A DNA stretch of 64,000 bases. Origin: Agromyces mediolanus (GTDB lineage Bacteria > Actinomycetota > Actinomycetes > Actinomycetales > Microbacteriaceae). Below, piece after piece: positions 50,711 through 61,698 of this stretch. Every line of letters begins with the position of its first letter. The first letter of the stretch is position 1. The stretch is from contig NZ_BMRJ01000001.1 in assembly GCF_014648575.1 (NCBI RefSeq), positions 762,295 through 826,294 on the forward strand, written 5' to 3'. The position numbers and the translations under genes are program-made. Under the pieces are notes generated by a model, which saw nothing but the letters and a program-made list of their open reading frames with translations, was not told where the DNA came from and did not search any database.

Positions 50711-52208
50711 CCCCATCGCCCCCATCGCCTCGGGTTCCTCGAGCTCGACTGGTTCCCCGAACTCGGCCGGTTACCCGAGCTCGACTGGTTCCCCGAGCTC
50801 GTCGAGGGGCGGCCGTCGCGCCGCCCGGGCCGCCGGCGAGCCGACGCCGCCCTCCGGCATCCGCCGCATCCGCCTGCCACAGAAGCTCCGCAACCTCGAG
50901 CTCGCCCTGCTGCTCTTCGCCTGCGCGATCAACGCCGGCGCGATCGTGCTCGTGCAGCTCGGCGCGCTCGGCGCCATCGACACGCAGCTGATCCTGCTGG
51001 GCGCCGGGCTCTCGGCGCTCGTCCTGGCGCTGCACATCTCGATGCGTTTCGTCGCGCGCGACGCCGACCCCTTCCTGCTGCCGATCGCGACCCTGCTCAA
51101 CGGCATCGGCATCGCGATGATCTACCGCATCGACATCGCCGAGGGCGACACCGGCTGGGACAGCGCGGCCGTGCGCCAGATCGTGTGGAGCGCGATCGCG
51201 ATCGTCTGCGCGATCGTGACGATCCTCGTGATCCGCAACCACCGGGTGCTGTTCAAGTACACCTACCTGTCCGGACTCGTCGCGATCGTGCTGCTCCTGC
51301 TCCCCCTCGTGCCGGGGCTCGGCGACGACCACGACGGCGCGCAGGTGTGGATCTCCATCGCCGGCGTCATGAACTTCCAGCCCGGCGAGATCGCGAAGAT
51401 CGCCCTCGCCGTCTTCTTCGCCGGCTACCTCGTGCGCAACCGCGACTCCCTGTCGATGGTCGGCCGCACCTTCCTCGGCATGCGCTTCCCGCGGGCGCGC
51501 GACCTCGGGCCGCTGCTCGTCGTGTGGGCCCTGTCGATGGCGGTCATCGTGTTCCAGCGCGACCTCGGCACCGCCCTGCTCTACTTCGGGCTGTTCCTCG
51601 TGATGCTGTATGTCGCGACCGGTCGCCTGTCGTGGATCGTGCTCGGCCTCTCGCTGTTCCTCGCCGGCGCCCTCATCGCCAGCCAGGTGCTCGAGTACGT
51701 GGGCAACCGCTTCGCGAACTGGCTGAACCCCTTCGACCCGGCCCGCTACGAGGCCGAGGTGGGCGGCAGCTACCAGCTCGTGCAGGGCCTGTTCGGGCTC
51801 TCGAACGGCGGGCTGATCGGCACCGGCTGGGGTCAGGGCCGCCCGGACATCACGCCCGTGCCGCAGTCGGACTACATCATCGCGAGCCTCGGCGAGGAGC
51901 TCGGCCTCGCCGGCATCTTCGCGATCCTCGCGCTCTACCTGCTGTTCGTGTCCCGCGGTTTCCGGATCGGCTTCGCCGGGCAGGACGACTTCGGCAAGCT
52001 GCTCGGCGTCGGGCTCTCCTTCGTCGTCGCCCTGCAGGTGTTCATCGTCGTCGGCGGCGTCATGCGCGTCATCCCGCTCACCGGCCTGACGACCCCGTTC
52101 CTCGCGGCCGGCGGATCCTCGCTCGTCGCGAACTGGATCATCGTGGCGCTGCTGCTGCGGCTCTCCGACACGGTCCGCAACCATCCGAGGCTGGTGATCG
52201 ACGGATGA
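50703..52208 (+). CDS. rodA: RodA/FtsW-family SEDS peptidoglycan glycosyltransferase
   Basis: A 501-residue polytopic SEDS protein. After a Ser/Gly/Pro-rich cytosolic tail (residues 1-60) come about ten to twelve spans with conserved segments RDLGTALLYFGLFLVMLYVA and PQSDYIIASLGEELGLAG. It polymerises lipid II glycan strands with PbpA. The TTG at 50703 overlaps pstP. The tail is unusual: four 18-bp units related to a dispersed repeat encode near-identical hexapeptides, so the N-terminus was probably extended by repeat insertion. Confidence 0.95.
50735..50809. repeat. Four 18-bp tandem units inside rodA, related to the dispersed repeat at 8.6 kb
   Basis: The units start TTCCTCGAGCTCGACTGG, TTCCCCGAACTCGGCCGG, TTACCCGAGCTCGACTGG and TTCCCCGAGCTCGTCGAG. 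The last copy plus flanks (50787-50809) matches the reverse complement of 8649-8671 at 20 of 23 bases. Confidence 0.75.
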
Positions 52209-53655
52209 ACCGGGAACTGAAGCGCATCACGATCCTCGTCTTCGTGATGTTCCTGTCGCTCTTCGTCGCCTCGACGATCGTGCAGTACGCGCAGGCGGAG
52301 GCGCTGGCCAACGACCCGCGGAACTCGCGCACGCTGTACGAGAGCTACTCGGTCGAGCGCGGCCCGATCCTCGTCGGCGGCGAGCCGATCGCGTACTCCC
52401 AGCCCTCCGACGACGACTACAAGTTCCAGCGCGTCTACGCGAACGGCCCGCTGTACGCGCCGATCACCGGGTTCCTCCCGGTCAACGGCGAGGCGACCGG
52501 CCTCGAGCGCTCCCTGAACTCGTACCTCAGCGGCCAGTCCTCCACGCAGTTCTTCGACCAGCTGAACCGGCTGATCTCGGGCCAGGACCCGATGGGCGCC
52601 TCCGTCGAGGTCGCGATCGATCCCGTCGCCCAGCAGGCGGCGTGGGACGCCCTCGGCGACTACACCGGTGCGGTCATCGTCACCGAGCCCTCGACCGGCC
52701 GCATCATCGCGATGGTCACGAAGCCCACCTACGACCCGAACTCGCTCGCGGTGCACAACAGCGGCGAGGTCCAGGACACCTACCAGGCGCTCCTCGACGA
52801 CCCCTCCGACCCGCTCTACAACCGCGCGACGGGCGGCGACATGAACCCGCCCGGCTCGGTCTTCAAGCTCGTCGTCACCGCCGCGGCCCTCGAATCCGGG
52901 CAGTACACGCCGGACAGCACCTTCCCGAACCCCGCCGAGCTCACCCTCCCCGGCACGAACTCGGTCGTCCGCAACACCGACGGTGGAACGTGCGGCGGCG
53001 GTGCCCAGGTGACCCTCGCGGACGCCCTACGGCTCTCGTGCAACATCCCGTTCGCCGAACTCGGCATGGCCCTCGGCGACGACGCCATCCGCGAGCAGGC
53101 GGAGAAGTTCGGCTTCGACTCGGAGTTCGACATCCCGACCGCCACGGAGCCGAGCACGTACCCGCGGGCGCTCGACGAGCCGCAGACGGCGCTCACCGCG
53201 TTCGGCCAGGGCGACGTTCGGGCCACGCCGCTGCAGATGGCGATGGTCTCGGCCGCGATCGCGAACGGCGGCATCGTGATGAACCCGAACCTCGTCGACC
53301 AGATCACCGCTCCCGACTTCACTCCGCTGCAGGAGTTCCAGAAGAGCGAGTTCGGCCGCGCGATCAGCAAGCAGACGGCCGACACCATGGTGCAGATGAT
53401 GGTGAACGGCGTCGAGAACGGCGCCGCGAGTAATGCAAGAATAGACGGCGTCAGCGTGGCTGGGAAGACGGGCACCGCGGAGAACGGCGAGAGTGACCCG
53501 TACACTCTCTGGTTCACCGGTTTTGCCCCGGCCGACGCCCCCCAGTATGCGATCACGGTCCTGGTGGAAGACGGCGGGGGACAAGGGCAAGAGGGGTTCG
53601 GCAACGGAATTGCCGCACCGGTGGCGAAACAGGTACTAGAGGCGGTGCTGAACAA

Positions 53656-53659
<4 letters not shown>
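52205..53659 (+). CDS. pbpA: PbpA: class B penicillin-binding protein
   Basis: A 484-residue transpeptidase. One N-terminal span (residues 8-27), a short dimerisation domain and a penicillin-binding domain with S218-V-F-K221 (nucleophile), SCN in RLSCNIPF and K421-T-G. It crosslinks peptidoglycan with RodA. It overlaps rodA and pknA by ATGA on both sides, typical of this actinobacterial cluster. Confidence 0.96.
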
Positions 53660-55407
<1,748 letters not shown>

Positions 55408-55474
55408 CCCGCACTGGCGCGGCGAGCGGGGCCCCGAGCACCCGGGCTCGCGCCGATGGAAAGGACTGCACGAC

Positions 55475-57169
55475 GTGAACGATGAAGGACGCATTCTCGC
55501 GGGTCGCTACCGCGTGGGCGCGCTCATCGGGCGCGGCGGCATGGCCGATGTGCACGTCGGCACCGACACCCGGCTCGGTCGGCAGGTCGCCATCAAGCTG
55601 CTGAAGCCGCAGCTGGCGACCGATCCGGCCTTCCGGATGCGCTTCCGGCAGGAGGCGCAGTCGGCGGCGCGGATGGCGCACCCGACCATCGTGCGCGTCT
55701 TCGACGCGGGCGAGGAGACCGTGGTCGACCCCTCCGGCCACGAGGTGCAGCTGCCGTTCATCGTGATGGAGTACGTCGAGGGCCGGCTGCTGAAGGACGT
55801 CATCAGCGACGGCCCCCTCGAACCGCAGGCGGCGGTGCGGATCGCCGAAGGCGTCCTGACCGCCCTCGAGTACTCGCACCGCGCCGGCGTCGTGCACCGC
55901 GACATCAAGCCCGGCAACATCATGATCACCACCGCCGGCCAGGTGAAGGTCATGGACTTCGGCATCGCCCGGGCCGTCTCCGACTCGTCGACGACGGTCG
56001 CGCAGACCACCGCCATCCTCGGCACCGCGGCGTACTTCTCGCCGGAGCAGGCCAAGGGCGAGACCGTCGACGCCCGCACCGACCTGTACTCGATGGGCGT
56101 CGTCCTCTTCGAGATGCTGACCGGGCGGCCGCCGTTCCGCGGCGACACCCCGGTCGCGGTGGCCTACCAGCACGTCAGCGAGCGCCCGGTGAAGCCGAGC
56201 GTCATCAACCCGAAGGTCTCGCCGGCGCTCGACGCCGTCGTGCTGCACGCGCTCGCGAAGAGCCGTGACGACCGCTACCAGACTGCGGCGGAGTTCCGGG
56301 CGGATGTCGAGACGGCGGCGTCCGGCCGCGTTCCCGTGCACCGCGAGCCCGAGGGCGCCGCACTGCTGTTCGACGCGCCCACCGGCTCGCTCTCCAGCTC
56401 CGAGCTCGCCCTGCGGCAGCTCACCGAGGACGAGACGATGACGCGCACGCAGCGTCGCCCACCGGCCGTCTGGATCTGGTCGGGCATCGTCGCGGTCGTG
56501 GTCATCGTCATCGCGGTCATGTACTGGGCGCTGAACCTGCAGCCCACGACCGAGCTGCCGTCCGACGTCGCGCGGGTCCCGGACCTCACGGGGCAGACGT
56601 ACGAGCAGGCCGTCGATCAGCTGCAGGACCTCAACCTGCCGGCCACCAGGGTCGATCAGACCGACCCGTCGATCCCGGCGGGACAGGTAATCGACACCGA
56701 CCCTCCGGCCGGCGAGACGGTCTCGAGCGGCACGACCATCACCGTCTTCGTGTCCAGCGGGCGCGAGGCCGTCGCCGTGCCGGATCTCGCGAACCTGACG
56801 CTCGACCAGGCGAAGCAGGCCATCACCGATGCCGGCCTCGTCCCCGGCAGCGAGACGCGCGAGAACTCCCCCACCGTGGCCGAGAACACCGTGCTCGGCA
56901 GCGACCCGGCCGCCGGCACTTCGGTCGAGCTCGGGTCGACCGTGAACTTCAAGATCTCGAACGGCCGGGTCACGCTCACCGACCTGACGGGCCAGTCCCT
57001 CGCGGCGGCGAGCTCGTTCCTGCAGTCGCAGAACCTGCAGCTCGTCCCGGTGCCCGTGCCCGATCCGGAGTGCCCCTCGCAGCCCGGTTCGCCGGTCACC
57101 CAGCAGTCGCTGCCGCCCGGCGAGGTCCCGCAGAAGTCCGAGGTCGAGCTGAGCTACTGCGCCGGCTGA
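55475..57169 (+). CDS. pknB: PknB: PASTA-domain Ser/Thr protein kinase
   Basis: A 564-residue kinase. Kinase domain about residues 8-275 (IGRGGMADVHVG; Lys41; HRDIKPGNIM; DFGIARA), a juxtamembrane linker, one span (about 330-350, IWSGIVAVVVIVIAVMYWAL) and three PASTA domains (VPDLTGQTYEQAVDQLQDLN; VPDLANLTLDQAKQAITDAG; a third starting LTDLTGQSLAAAS). It senses wall fragments or lipid II and phosphorylates growth regulators. The GTG follows AAAGGA. It ends convergently on trpG. Confidence 0.96.
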   Translation: MNDEGRILAGRYRVGALIGRGGMADVHVGTDTRLGRQVAIKLLKPQLATDPAFRMRFRQEAQSAARMAHPTIVRVFDAGEETVVDPSGHEVQLPFIVMEYVEGRLLKDVISDGPLEPQAAVRIAEGVLTALEYSHRAGVVHRDIKPGNIMITTAGQVKVMDFGIARAVSDSSTTVAQTTAILGTAAYFSPEQAKGETVDARTDLYSMGVVLFEMLTGRPPFRGDTPVAVAYQHVSERPVKPSVINPKVSPALDAVVLHALAKSRDDRYQTAAEFRADVETAASGRVPVHREPEGAALLFDAPTGSLSSSELALRQLTEDETMTRTQRRPPAVWIWSGIVAVVVIVIAVMYWALNLQPTTELPSDVARVPDLTGQTYEQAVDQLQDLNLPATRVDQTDPSIPAGQVIDTDPPAGETVSSGTTITVFVSSGREAVAVPDLANLTLDQAKQAITDAGLVPGSETRENSPTVAENTVLGSDPAAGTSVELGSTVNFKISNGRVTLTDLTGQSLAAASSFLQSQNLQLVPVPVPDPECPSQPGSPVTQQSLPPGEVPQKSEVELSYCAG

Positions 57170-57205
57170 GTCCTCGCAGGCTGAGCTCCTGCGCGGGCTG
57201 AGCGC

Positions 57206-57838
57206 CTACTTGAGGAGCGGGTTCAGGCCGGCGGCGCGCTCGCGCGCCTCGGGGAGGCCTGCCGCCGCGAGCCAGTTGCCGAGCATGCGGTATCCGCCCT
57301 CGGTGAGCACCGACTCCGGGTGGAACTGCACCCCGTAGATGGGCGCCCGCTCGTGGCGCAGCCCCATGATGACGCCGCCCTCGGTCCGGCTCGTGACGAC
57401 GAGCTCGGGGGGCAGGGTGCCGTCGACGACCGCGAGCGAGTGGTACCGGGTCGCGGTGAACGGCTGCGGGACCCCCGTGTAGAAGTCGCCGTCGTCGTGG
57501 CGCACGTTCGAGGTCTTGCCGTGCATCAGCTCTTCGGCGTTGGTCACGACGCCGCCGAATGCCTCCGCGATCGCCTGGTGCCCGAGGCACACCCCAAGCA
57601 GCGGCTGCCCGCTCGCGAGCGCCGCCTCGACCGCGGGGATGGAGATGCCGGCGTCGGCCGGCTTGCCGGGACCCGGCGAGACGAGCACGGCGTCGAACTC
57701 CGCGAGGCGCGCCGGCACGTCGGCGACGGCGATGTCGTCGTTGCGGATGACCTCGGTCTCCGCGCCGAGCTCCTGCAGGTAGCCGTTGAGGGTGTAGACG
57801 AAGCTGTCGTAGTTGTCGATGACGAGGACGCGGAACAT
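57206..57838 (-). CDS. trpG: Class I glutamine amidotransferase of the TrpG/PabA type
   Basis: A 210-residue glutaminase subunit. Catalytic Cys84 (GVCLGHQAI), His173 and Glu175 (QFHPESV) are present, and SPGPGKP near residue 54 forms the oxyanion region. It supplies ammonia to anthranilate or aminodeoxychorismate synthase. In this location actinobacterial genomes label it either trpG or pabA, and the sequence alone does not decide. The ATG follows the tiny membrane protein gene with no gap. Confidence 0.93.
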   Translation of the reverse strand: MFRVLVIDNYDSFVYTLNGYLQELGAETEVIRNDDIAVADVPARLAEFDAVLVSPGPGKPADAGISIPAVEAALASGQPLLGVCLGHQAIAEAFGGVVTNAEELMHGKTSNVRHDDGDFYTGVPQPFTATRYHSLAVVDGTLPPELVVTSRTEGGVIMGLRHERAPIYGVQFHPESVLTEGGYRMLGNWLAAAGLPEARERAAGLNPLLK

Positions 57839-57994
57839 TTACTCCACCGTGACGTTGATCGGGTTCAGGATGTGGTCGACCCAGGGGAACACCCAGGTGA
57901 AGAGGGCGTAGACGGCCGCTGCGGCCAGCACGAGCATGATCAGCAGCCGCAGCCACCACGGACCGGGCAGAATGCGCCAGAGGGCTCCGTACAC
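57839..57994 (-). CDS. Small membrane protein between srtE and trpG, 51 aa
   Basis: A 51-residue frame that starts at GTG one base after the sortase stop and ends directly against the trpG ATG. It has one hydrophobic span (WWLRLLIMLVLAAAAVYALF) flanked by aromatic residues and ends HILNPINVTVE. The exact fit between two genes and the clean span argue that it is real. Similar short proteins occur next to sortase genes in related genomes, in my recollection; the function is unknown. Confidence 0.75.
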   Translation of the reverse strand: MYGALWRILPGPWWLRLLIMLVLAAAAVYALFTWVFPWVDHILNPINVTVE

Positions 57995-57995
57995 G

Positions 57996-58805
57996 TCACT
58001 GCTCCCATCGTGCGACGTCTGCCGCGATCTCGGCGGGCGGCCCGGCGGACAGCGGCTGCCACGACTCGAGCACCCCGTAGGCGATCAGGCGCTCGGCGGT
58101 GGAGTACAGCGGGTTGCAGGTCGTGAGGGTGACGATCCGGTCGGTCGCCTGCAGGTCCGGGCGGTGCGGCACCGGGGCGAGGACGTCGACCGTGTCGGGG
58201 GTGACGTACTCGAAGTCCCGGAAGCGGTAGGTGTACCAGCCGTCCTTCGTCTGGATGAAGATGCCGTCGCCCAGCTGGAGCTGCTCGATCTCGTGCATGC
58301 CGCCGCCGTAGGCGCTGCGGTGCGCGGCGATCGCGAAGTTGCCGACCTCGCCGGGCATCTGCGTCTCGGGGTAGTGCCCGACGCCGAGGTCGAAGCTGTT
58401 CAGCACGTCGAGGCCGTAGCCCTGCGCGATCGTCCGCACCGAGTCCACCGTGTCGGGGCTGTTGAACCGGGGCACGTACATCACCGCGAACGGCTCGGCG
58501 TTGCCGTACTCGCTCGTGTCGACGACGGGATCGCCGTAGTCGGCCGGATCCGGCGGCGGGGCGTCGCCCCGCGTCGCGCGCTCCTCCTCGATCCACTTCG
58601 ACGACTGGGTGGATGCCGCGGCGGACTGCTGCCCGGCCATGATCGCGTCGTTCCACCAGAGCTGCCAACCGAGGAAGAGCAGGATGAGCACGCCCGCGGT
58701 CACGAGGAGTTCGCCGAACACCCCGACCACGCTCACCCGTGGGCGCGGCCTCGCCGGGCGACGCGAGGCGCGTCGCCCACCCTCAACCGGCGCGGGCGCG
58801 GACAT
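57996..58805 (-). CDS. srtE: Class E sortase
   Basis: A 269-residue sortase with an N-terminal cytosolic tail, one span (about 29-50, FGELLVTAGVLILLFLGWQL) and the beta-barrel with His162 (AAHRSAYG), Cys230 (TLTTCNPLYS) and Arg239. Class E enzymes cleave LAxTG motifs and attach proteins to the wall. Four candidate substrates lie in this window. It heads a minus-strand run with the small membrane protein and trpG. Confidence 0.95.
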   Translation of the reverse strand: MSAPAPVEGGRRASRRPARPRPRVSVVGVFGELLVTAGVLILLFLGWQLWWNDAIMAGQQSAAASTQSSKWIEEERATRGDAPPPDPADYGDPVVDTSEYGNAEPFAVMYVPRFNSPDTVDSVRTIAQGYGLDVLNSFDLGVGHYPETQMPGEVGNFAIAAHRSAYGGGMHEIEQLQLGDGIFIQTKDGWYTYRFRDFEYVTPDTVDVLAPVPHRPDLQATDRIVTLTTCNPLYSTAERLIAYGVLESWQPLSAGPPAEIAADVARWEQ

Positions 58806-58897
58806 ACCCGTGAGTCTACTGCCGCCCGGCTGTGCCGGAACCGTGCGCTTCGCCGCCGGGATGGGCTCCGCGCCCCGCCTCGGCTAGAATCTCGGGC

Positions 58898-59137
58898 ATG
58901 GCACGTGCGAAATCCCCGAAGCCCGCGAACGCGGAGCAGCCGAGCGGCGAAGAGGCCCCGAACCCCGTCTGGTTCAAGCCCGTCATGTTCGGCTTCATGC
59001 TGCTCGGACTGGCCTGGATCATCGTGTTCTACGTCTCCGGCGGGGCCTGGCCCATCGCCGACCTGGGTCCGTGGAACATCCTGATCGGATTCGGCATCGC
59101 CTTCATCGGCTTCCTCATGACCACCCGCTGGCGCTGA
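58898..59137 (+). CDS. crgA: CrgA cell-division protein
   Basis: A 79-residue protein with a charged N-terminus and two spans (FKPVMFGFMLLGLAWIIVFY; WNILIGFGIAFIGFLMTTRW), the CrgA layout. It helps regulate FtsZ/PBP assembly at the septum in actinobacteria. TAGAAT seven bases before the ATG suggests a leaderless mRNA, which selects this start over upstream in-frame codons. A strong terminator follows. Confidence 0.95.
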   Translation: MARAKSPKPANAEQPSGEEAPNPVWFKPVMFGFMLLGLAWIIVFYVSGGAWPIADLGPWNILIGFGIAFIGFLMTTRWR

Positions 59138-59158
59138 CGCCGGACGGACCGACGACGA

Positions 59159-59192
59159 GAAAGGGGCGGGTGCTTCGGCACCCGCCCCTTTC
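59159..59192 (+). terminator. Strong terminator after crgA
   Basis: GAAAGGGGCGGGTGC and its exact reverse complement flank a TTCG loop (15-bp stem), followed by TTC. It begins 21 bases after the crgA stop. Confidence 0.9.
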
Positions 59193-59210
59193 TTCATGCC
59201 GAGCGAACCG

Positions 59211-59376
59211 CTTTCCACAGCTCTCCACAGCGTTCTCCCCATTCTCCACAGACTCCTGTGGAATCTGGGGATAACCCCGCTCGCGGCGAGATTGCCGGGA
59301 ATCCGGGCCTCTGGAGCAGCATCCACTGAATCACACCTCTGTAATTCTCCCCAGACTGTGGAGAGGGTGTGGATAA
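59211..59376. other. Cluster of DnaA-box-like sequences
   Basis: TGTGGATAA at 59368-59376 is a perfect DnaA box on the minus strand (TTATCCACA). Near matches are TTCTCCACA (59242-59250), TTATCCCCA read from 59274 to 59266, CTTTCCACA (59211-59219), CTCTCCACA (59221-59229) and the inverted TGTGGAGAG (59357-59365). The stretch is less GC-rich than its surroundings. Confidence 0.6.
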
Positions 59377-59377
59377 C

Positions 59378-60232
59378 TCAGAAGGCGCCGATCTTCCAGC
59401 GGGCCACGAGGAAGCCGAGCACGAAGAGCGCGACGACGAGCCCGGCAAGCAGGCCGATCTGGAGTCCGCGGCGCGAACGGTCCCGCGTCTCGAGGTAGAT
59501 GAGCCCGACCAGGGCGCCGCCGATCAGGCCGCCGAGGTGGGCCTGCCAGGAGATGTTCGCGCCGGGCAGGAATCCGATCGCGAGGTTGATGGCGAGCAGC
59601 ACGTAGAGCTGGGTGAGGTTGCCGCCCAGCCGTCGCTGGATCACGACGAACGCGCCCATCAGGCCGAAGATCGCTCCGGATGCGCCGAGCACCCAGGTGA
59701 ACGGGTCGGCGAACACGACGACCCCGATCGAGCCGGCGAGCCCCGCGATCAGGTACAGCGCGAGAAAGCGCCAGCGGCCGAGCATCGACTCGAGCAGCTG
59801 GCCGAACAGCCACAGCGTGTACATGTTCAGCAGCACGTGCAGGATCGACCCGTGCAGCAGCAGGCTCGTGAGCGCCCGCCACGGCTCGATCGACAGCACG
59901 AAGGCCTGCGGCGTGAACGCGAAGAGGTTCGTGAGCAGCGAGCCGGTGAGGAACTGCAGCAGGTAGACGACGAGCGTCACGCCGATGATCGAGTATGTGA
60001 CCACCGGAGCGCCGCGGCCCGCGGCGCTCCGCATGCGGGTGAAGGCGGCCGGTTTCGTGCGCGGCGCCTGTGCGCGCTGCTCACGCATGCACTCGGGGCA
60101 GATCACCCCGACGGGCGCCGGGGTCTGGCACTCGCCGCACACGGTGCGGCCGCAGCGCTGGCACAACACGTAGCTCCGCCGATCGGGATGCCGATAGCAG
60201 AAGTCCTCGCGGGACGGCGCGCCCTCGCTCAC
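59378..60232 (-). CDS. Rhomboid-family intramembrane serine protease
   Basis: A 284-residue protein. Residues 1-50 hold Cys pairs (CYRHPDR, CQRCGRTVCGEC, CPEC) that look like a B-box-type zinc finger. Six spans follow with catalytic Ser185 in GASGAIFG and His232 in QAHLGG, plus HGSILHVLLNMYTLW. It cleaves transmembrane segments; its substrates are unknown. In actinobacteria it lies between ppiA and crgA, as here. Confidence 0.93.
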   Translation of the reverse strand: MSEGAPSREDFCYRHPDRRSYVLCQRCGRTVCGECQTPAPVGVICPECMREQRAQAPRTKPAAFTRMRSAAGRGAPVVTYSIIGVTLVVYLLQFLTGSLLTNLFAFTPQAFVLSIEPWRALTSLLLHGSILHVLLNMYTLWLFGQLLESMLGRWRFLALYLIAGLAGSIGVVVFADPFTWVLGASGAIFGLMGAFVVIQRRLGGNLTQLYVLLAINLAIGFLPGANISWQAHLGGLIGGALVGLIYLETRDRSRRGLQIGLLAGLVVALFVLGFLVARWKIGAF

Positions 60233-60257
60233 CCGATGCTCGAGATTCTCGGGCGGG

Positions 60258-60818
60258 TCAGCGCTGCTCGATGGCGATCGACTCGATCACCACGTCCTCG
60301 AGCGGCTTGTCGCGGCCGTCGGTGGGAACCGCGGCGAGCTTGTCGACGACCGCCTGGCTGGCGGCGTCGGTCACCTTGCCGAAGATGGTGTGCTTGCCCT
60401 GGAGCCAGGTGGTCGGCCCGACGGTGATGAAGAACTGGGAGCCGTTGGTGCCGCCGCCGGTGATGCGGTCGGGGCCGGCGTTGGCCATGGCGAGCACGTA
60501 GGGCTCGGTGAAGTCGAGCTCGGGGTTGATCTCGTCGTCGAACTGGTACCCGGGACCGCCGATGCCCTGGCCGAGCGGGTCGCCGCCCTGGATCATGAAG
60601 CCGGGGATGATGCGGTGGAACACGACGCCGTCGTAGAGCGGCACACCGCTCTGCTTCTGGCCGGTGCCCGGGTGGGTCCACTCCTGCTCACCGGTCGCGA
60701 GACCGATGAAGTTGCGCACCGTCTTCGGCGCGTGGTTGCCGTAGAGCTCGACCTCGATCGGGCCGTGGTTCGTCGTGATCGTCGCAACAGCGGTGGGGAG
60801 AGCAGCCATGTCGGCCAT
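60258..60818 (-). CDS. ppiA: Cyclophilin-type peptidyl-prolyl isomerase
   Basis: A 186-residue cytosolic cyclophilin. The signatures [20 protein letters not shown] (catalytic Arg and Phe), [20 protein letters not shown] and FGKV are complete. It speeds cis/trans isomerisation at proline. Start choice lies between ATGs at 60818 and 60809; the first is given. It is followed by the rhomboid gene in the same direction. Confidence 0.95.
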   Translation of the reverse strand: MADMAALPTAVATITTNHGPIEVELYGNHAPKTVRNFIGLATGEQEWTHPGTGQKQSGVPLYDGVVFHRIIPGFMIQGGDPLGQGIGGPGYQFDDEINPELDFTEPYVLAMANAGPDRITGGGTNGSQFFITVGPTTWLQGKHTIFGKVTDAASQAVVDKLAAVPTDGRDKPLEDVVIESIAIEQR

Positions 60819-60929
60819 TCTCTCATGCACGAAGCGGCATCCGCTGGCAACCCCCGACGACTCCCACCTCGTTTCCAGGCGGTTCGGTGGCAAGATGGAG
60901 GAGTTCGCTGCACAACGATGGAGGTCGAC

Positions 60930-61439
60930 ATGAGCCTGTCACGCAAGCGCCGGAAGGAACTCAAGCGGCTGCGGGGGAGTGCGGAAGAACTGTGGGGGAA
61001 CCAGCAGGCCGTACTGGAGCACGCGAATTCCGTCGCCCGTGAGGCCAGCCGCCAGCTCGGCAACCTGACGCGCGAAGAGGTCGTCCCGCGGGTTCGAGAC
61101 GGGTACCAGACGTACGTCCGGCCCGGAATCGACACCGCGCGCGTCGTCGCGAAGCGCGCGGGCGACACCGCCGAGCGCACGGTGGGCGGCTTCCTCGGCT
61201 CGCTGCTCTCGGTCGGCGACATCGCCAACGACACCCGGGTGCGCCGCGCGATCGAGCGCGTCAACCCGCGCGCCGTGGTCGTCGAGCAGAAGAAGGGCCC
61301 GGGCGTCGGCACGATCCTCGCGATCGGCGCCGGCGTGGTTGTCGCCGCCGGCGTCGCGTACGCCGTCTGGCAGACGTTCCGCGCCGACGACGAGCTCTGG
61401 GTCGCCGACGACGAGCCCGAGAGCCCCGCGGCATCCTGA
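60930..61439 (+). CDS. Uncharacterised membrane-anchored basic protein, 169 aa
   Basis: A 169-residue protein with a very basic N-terminus ([20 protein letters not shown]), a helical middle and one span near the C-terminus ([20 protein letters not shown]) followed by an acidic tail. I do not recognise a family. GGAGG five bases before the ATG at 60930 selects it over an ATG at 60918 that contains that site. It diverges from ppiA and is followed by a hairpin terminator. Confidence 0.72.
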   Translation: MSLSRKRRKELKRLRGSAEELWGNQQAVLEHANSVAREASRQLGNLTREEVVPRVRDGYQTYVRPGIDTARVVAKRAGDTAERTVGGFLGSLLSVGDIANDTRVRRAIERVNPRAVVVEQKKGPGVGTILAIGAGVVVAAGVAYAVWQTFRADDELWVADDEPESPAAS

Positions 61440-61473
61440 TCCCCCGCGTCCCTTCCGACGCGCACCACTGAGC

Positions 61474-61502
61474 GATGGCCCCGCTGATCCAGCGGGGCCA
61501 TC
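61474..61502 (+). terminator. Terminator after the 60.9-kb gene
   Basis: GATGGCCCCGCT and AGCGGGGCCATC form a 12-bp stem around GATCC, 35 bases after the stop codon. Confidence 0.75.
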
Positions 61503-61617
61503 GGTGTTTCCGGATCGTTCGGATCCGATTTCGGCCAGGCACTTGCGCGGGCGGCGCGAACACCGATAGGTTCGTGACCGTTCGTTTCCGCCGAGTTTCA
61601 GAGAGGAGTGATGACCG

Positions 61618-61698
61618 ATGATGAAGCAGACGTTCCAGTCGCCCGCCGGCCACACCTTCCTCGGCGCAGCGTTCGCGGCCTCCGTCGCCGCCTGCTGA
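61618..61698 (+). CDS. Possible small peptide gene, 26 aa
   Basis: The frame MMKQTFQSPAGHTFLGAAFA, then ASVAAC, begins at either of two adjacent ATGs after GAGAGGAG. TTGCGC (61543-61548) and TAGGTT (61567-61572), 18 bases apart, form a fair promoter ahead of it. The peptide ends in Cys. No family is recognised, and the 271 bases after it hold no other gene. A regulatory leader for the next gene is the main alternative. Confidence 0.4.
   Translation: MMKQTFQSPAGHTFLGAAFAASVAAC

Noticed and set aside
59211-59376. Calling the DnaA-box cluster oriC
   Set aside because: dnaA and dnaN are not adjacent, the number of good boxes is modest and skew could not be computed. It is reported only as a cluster.
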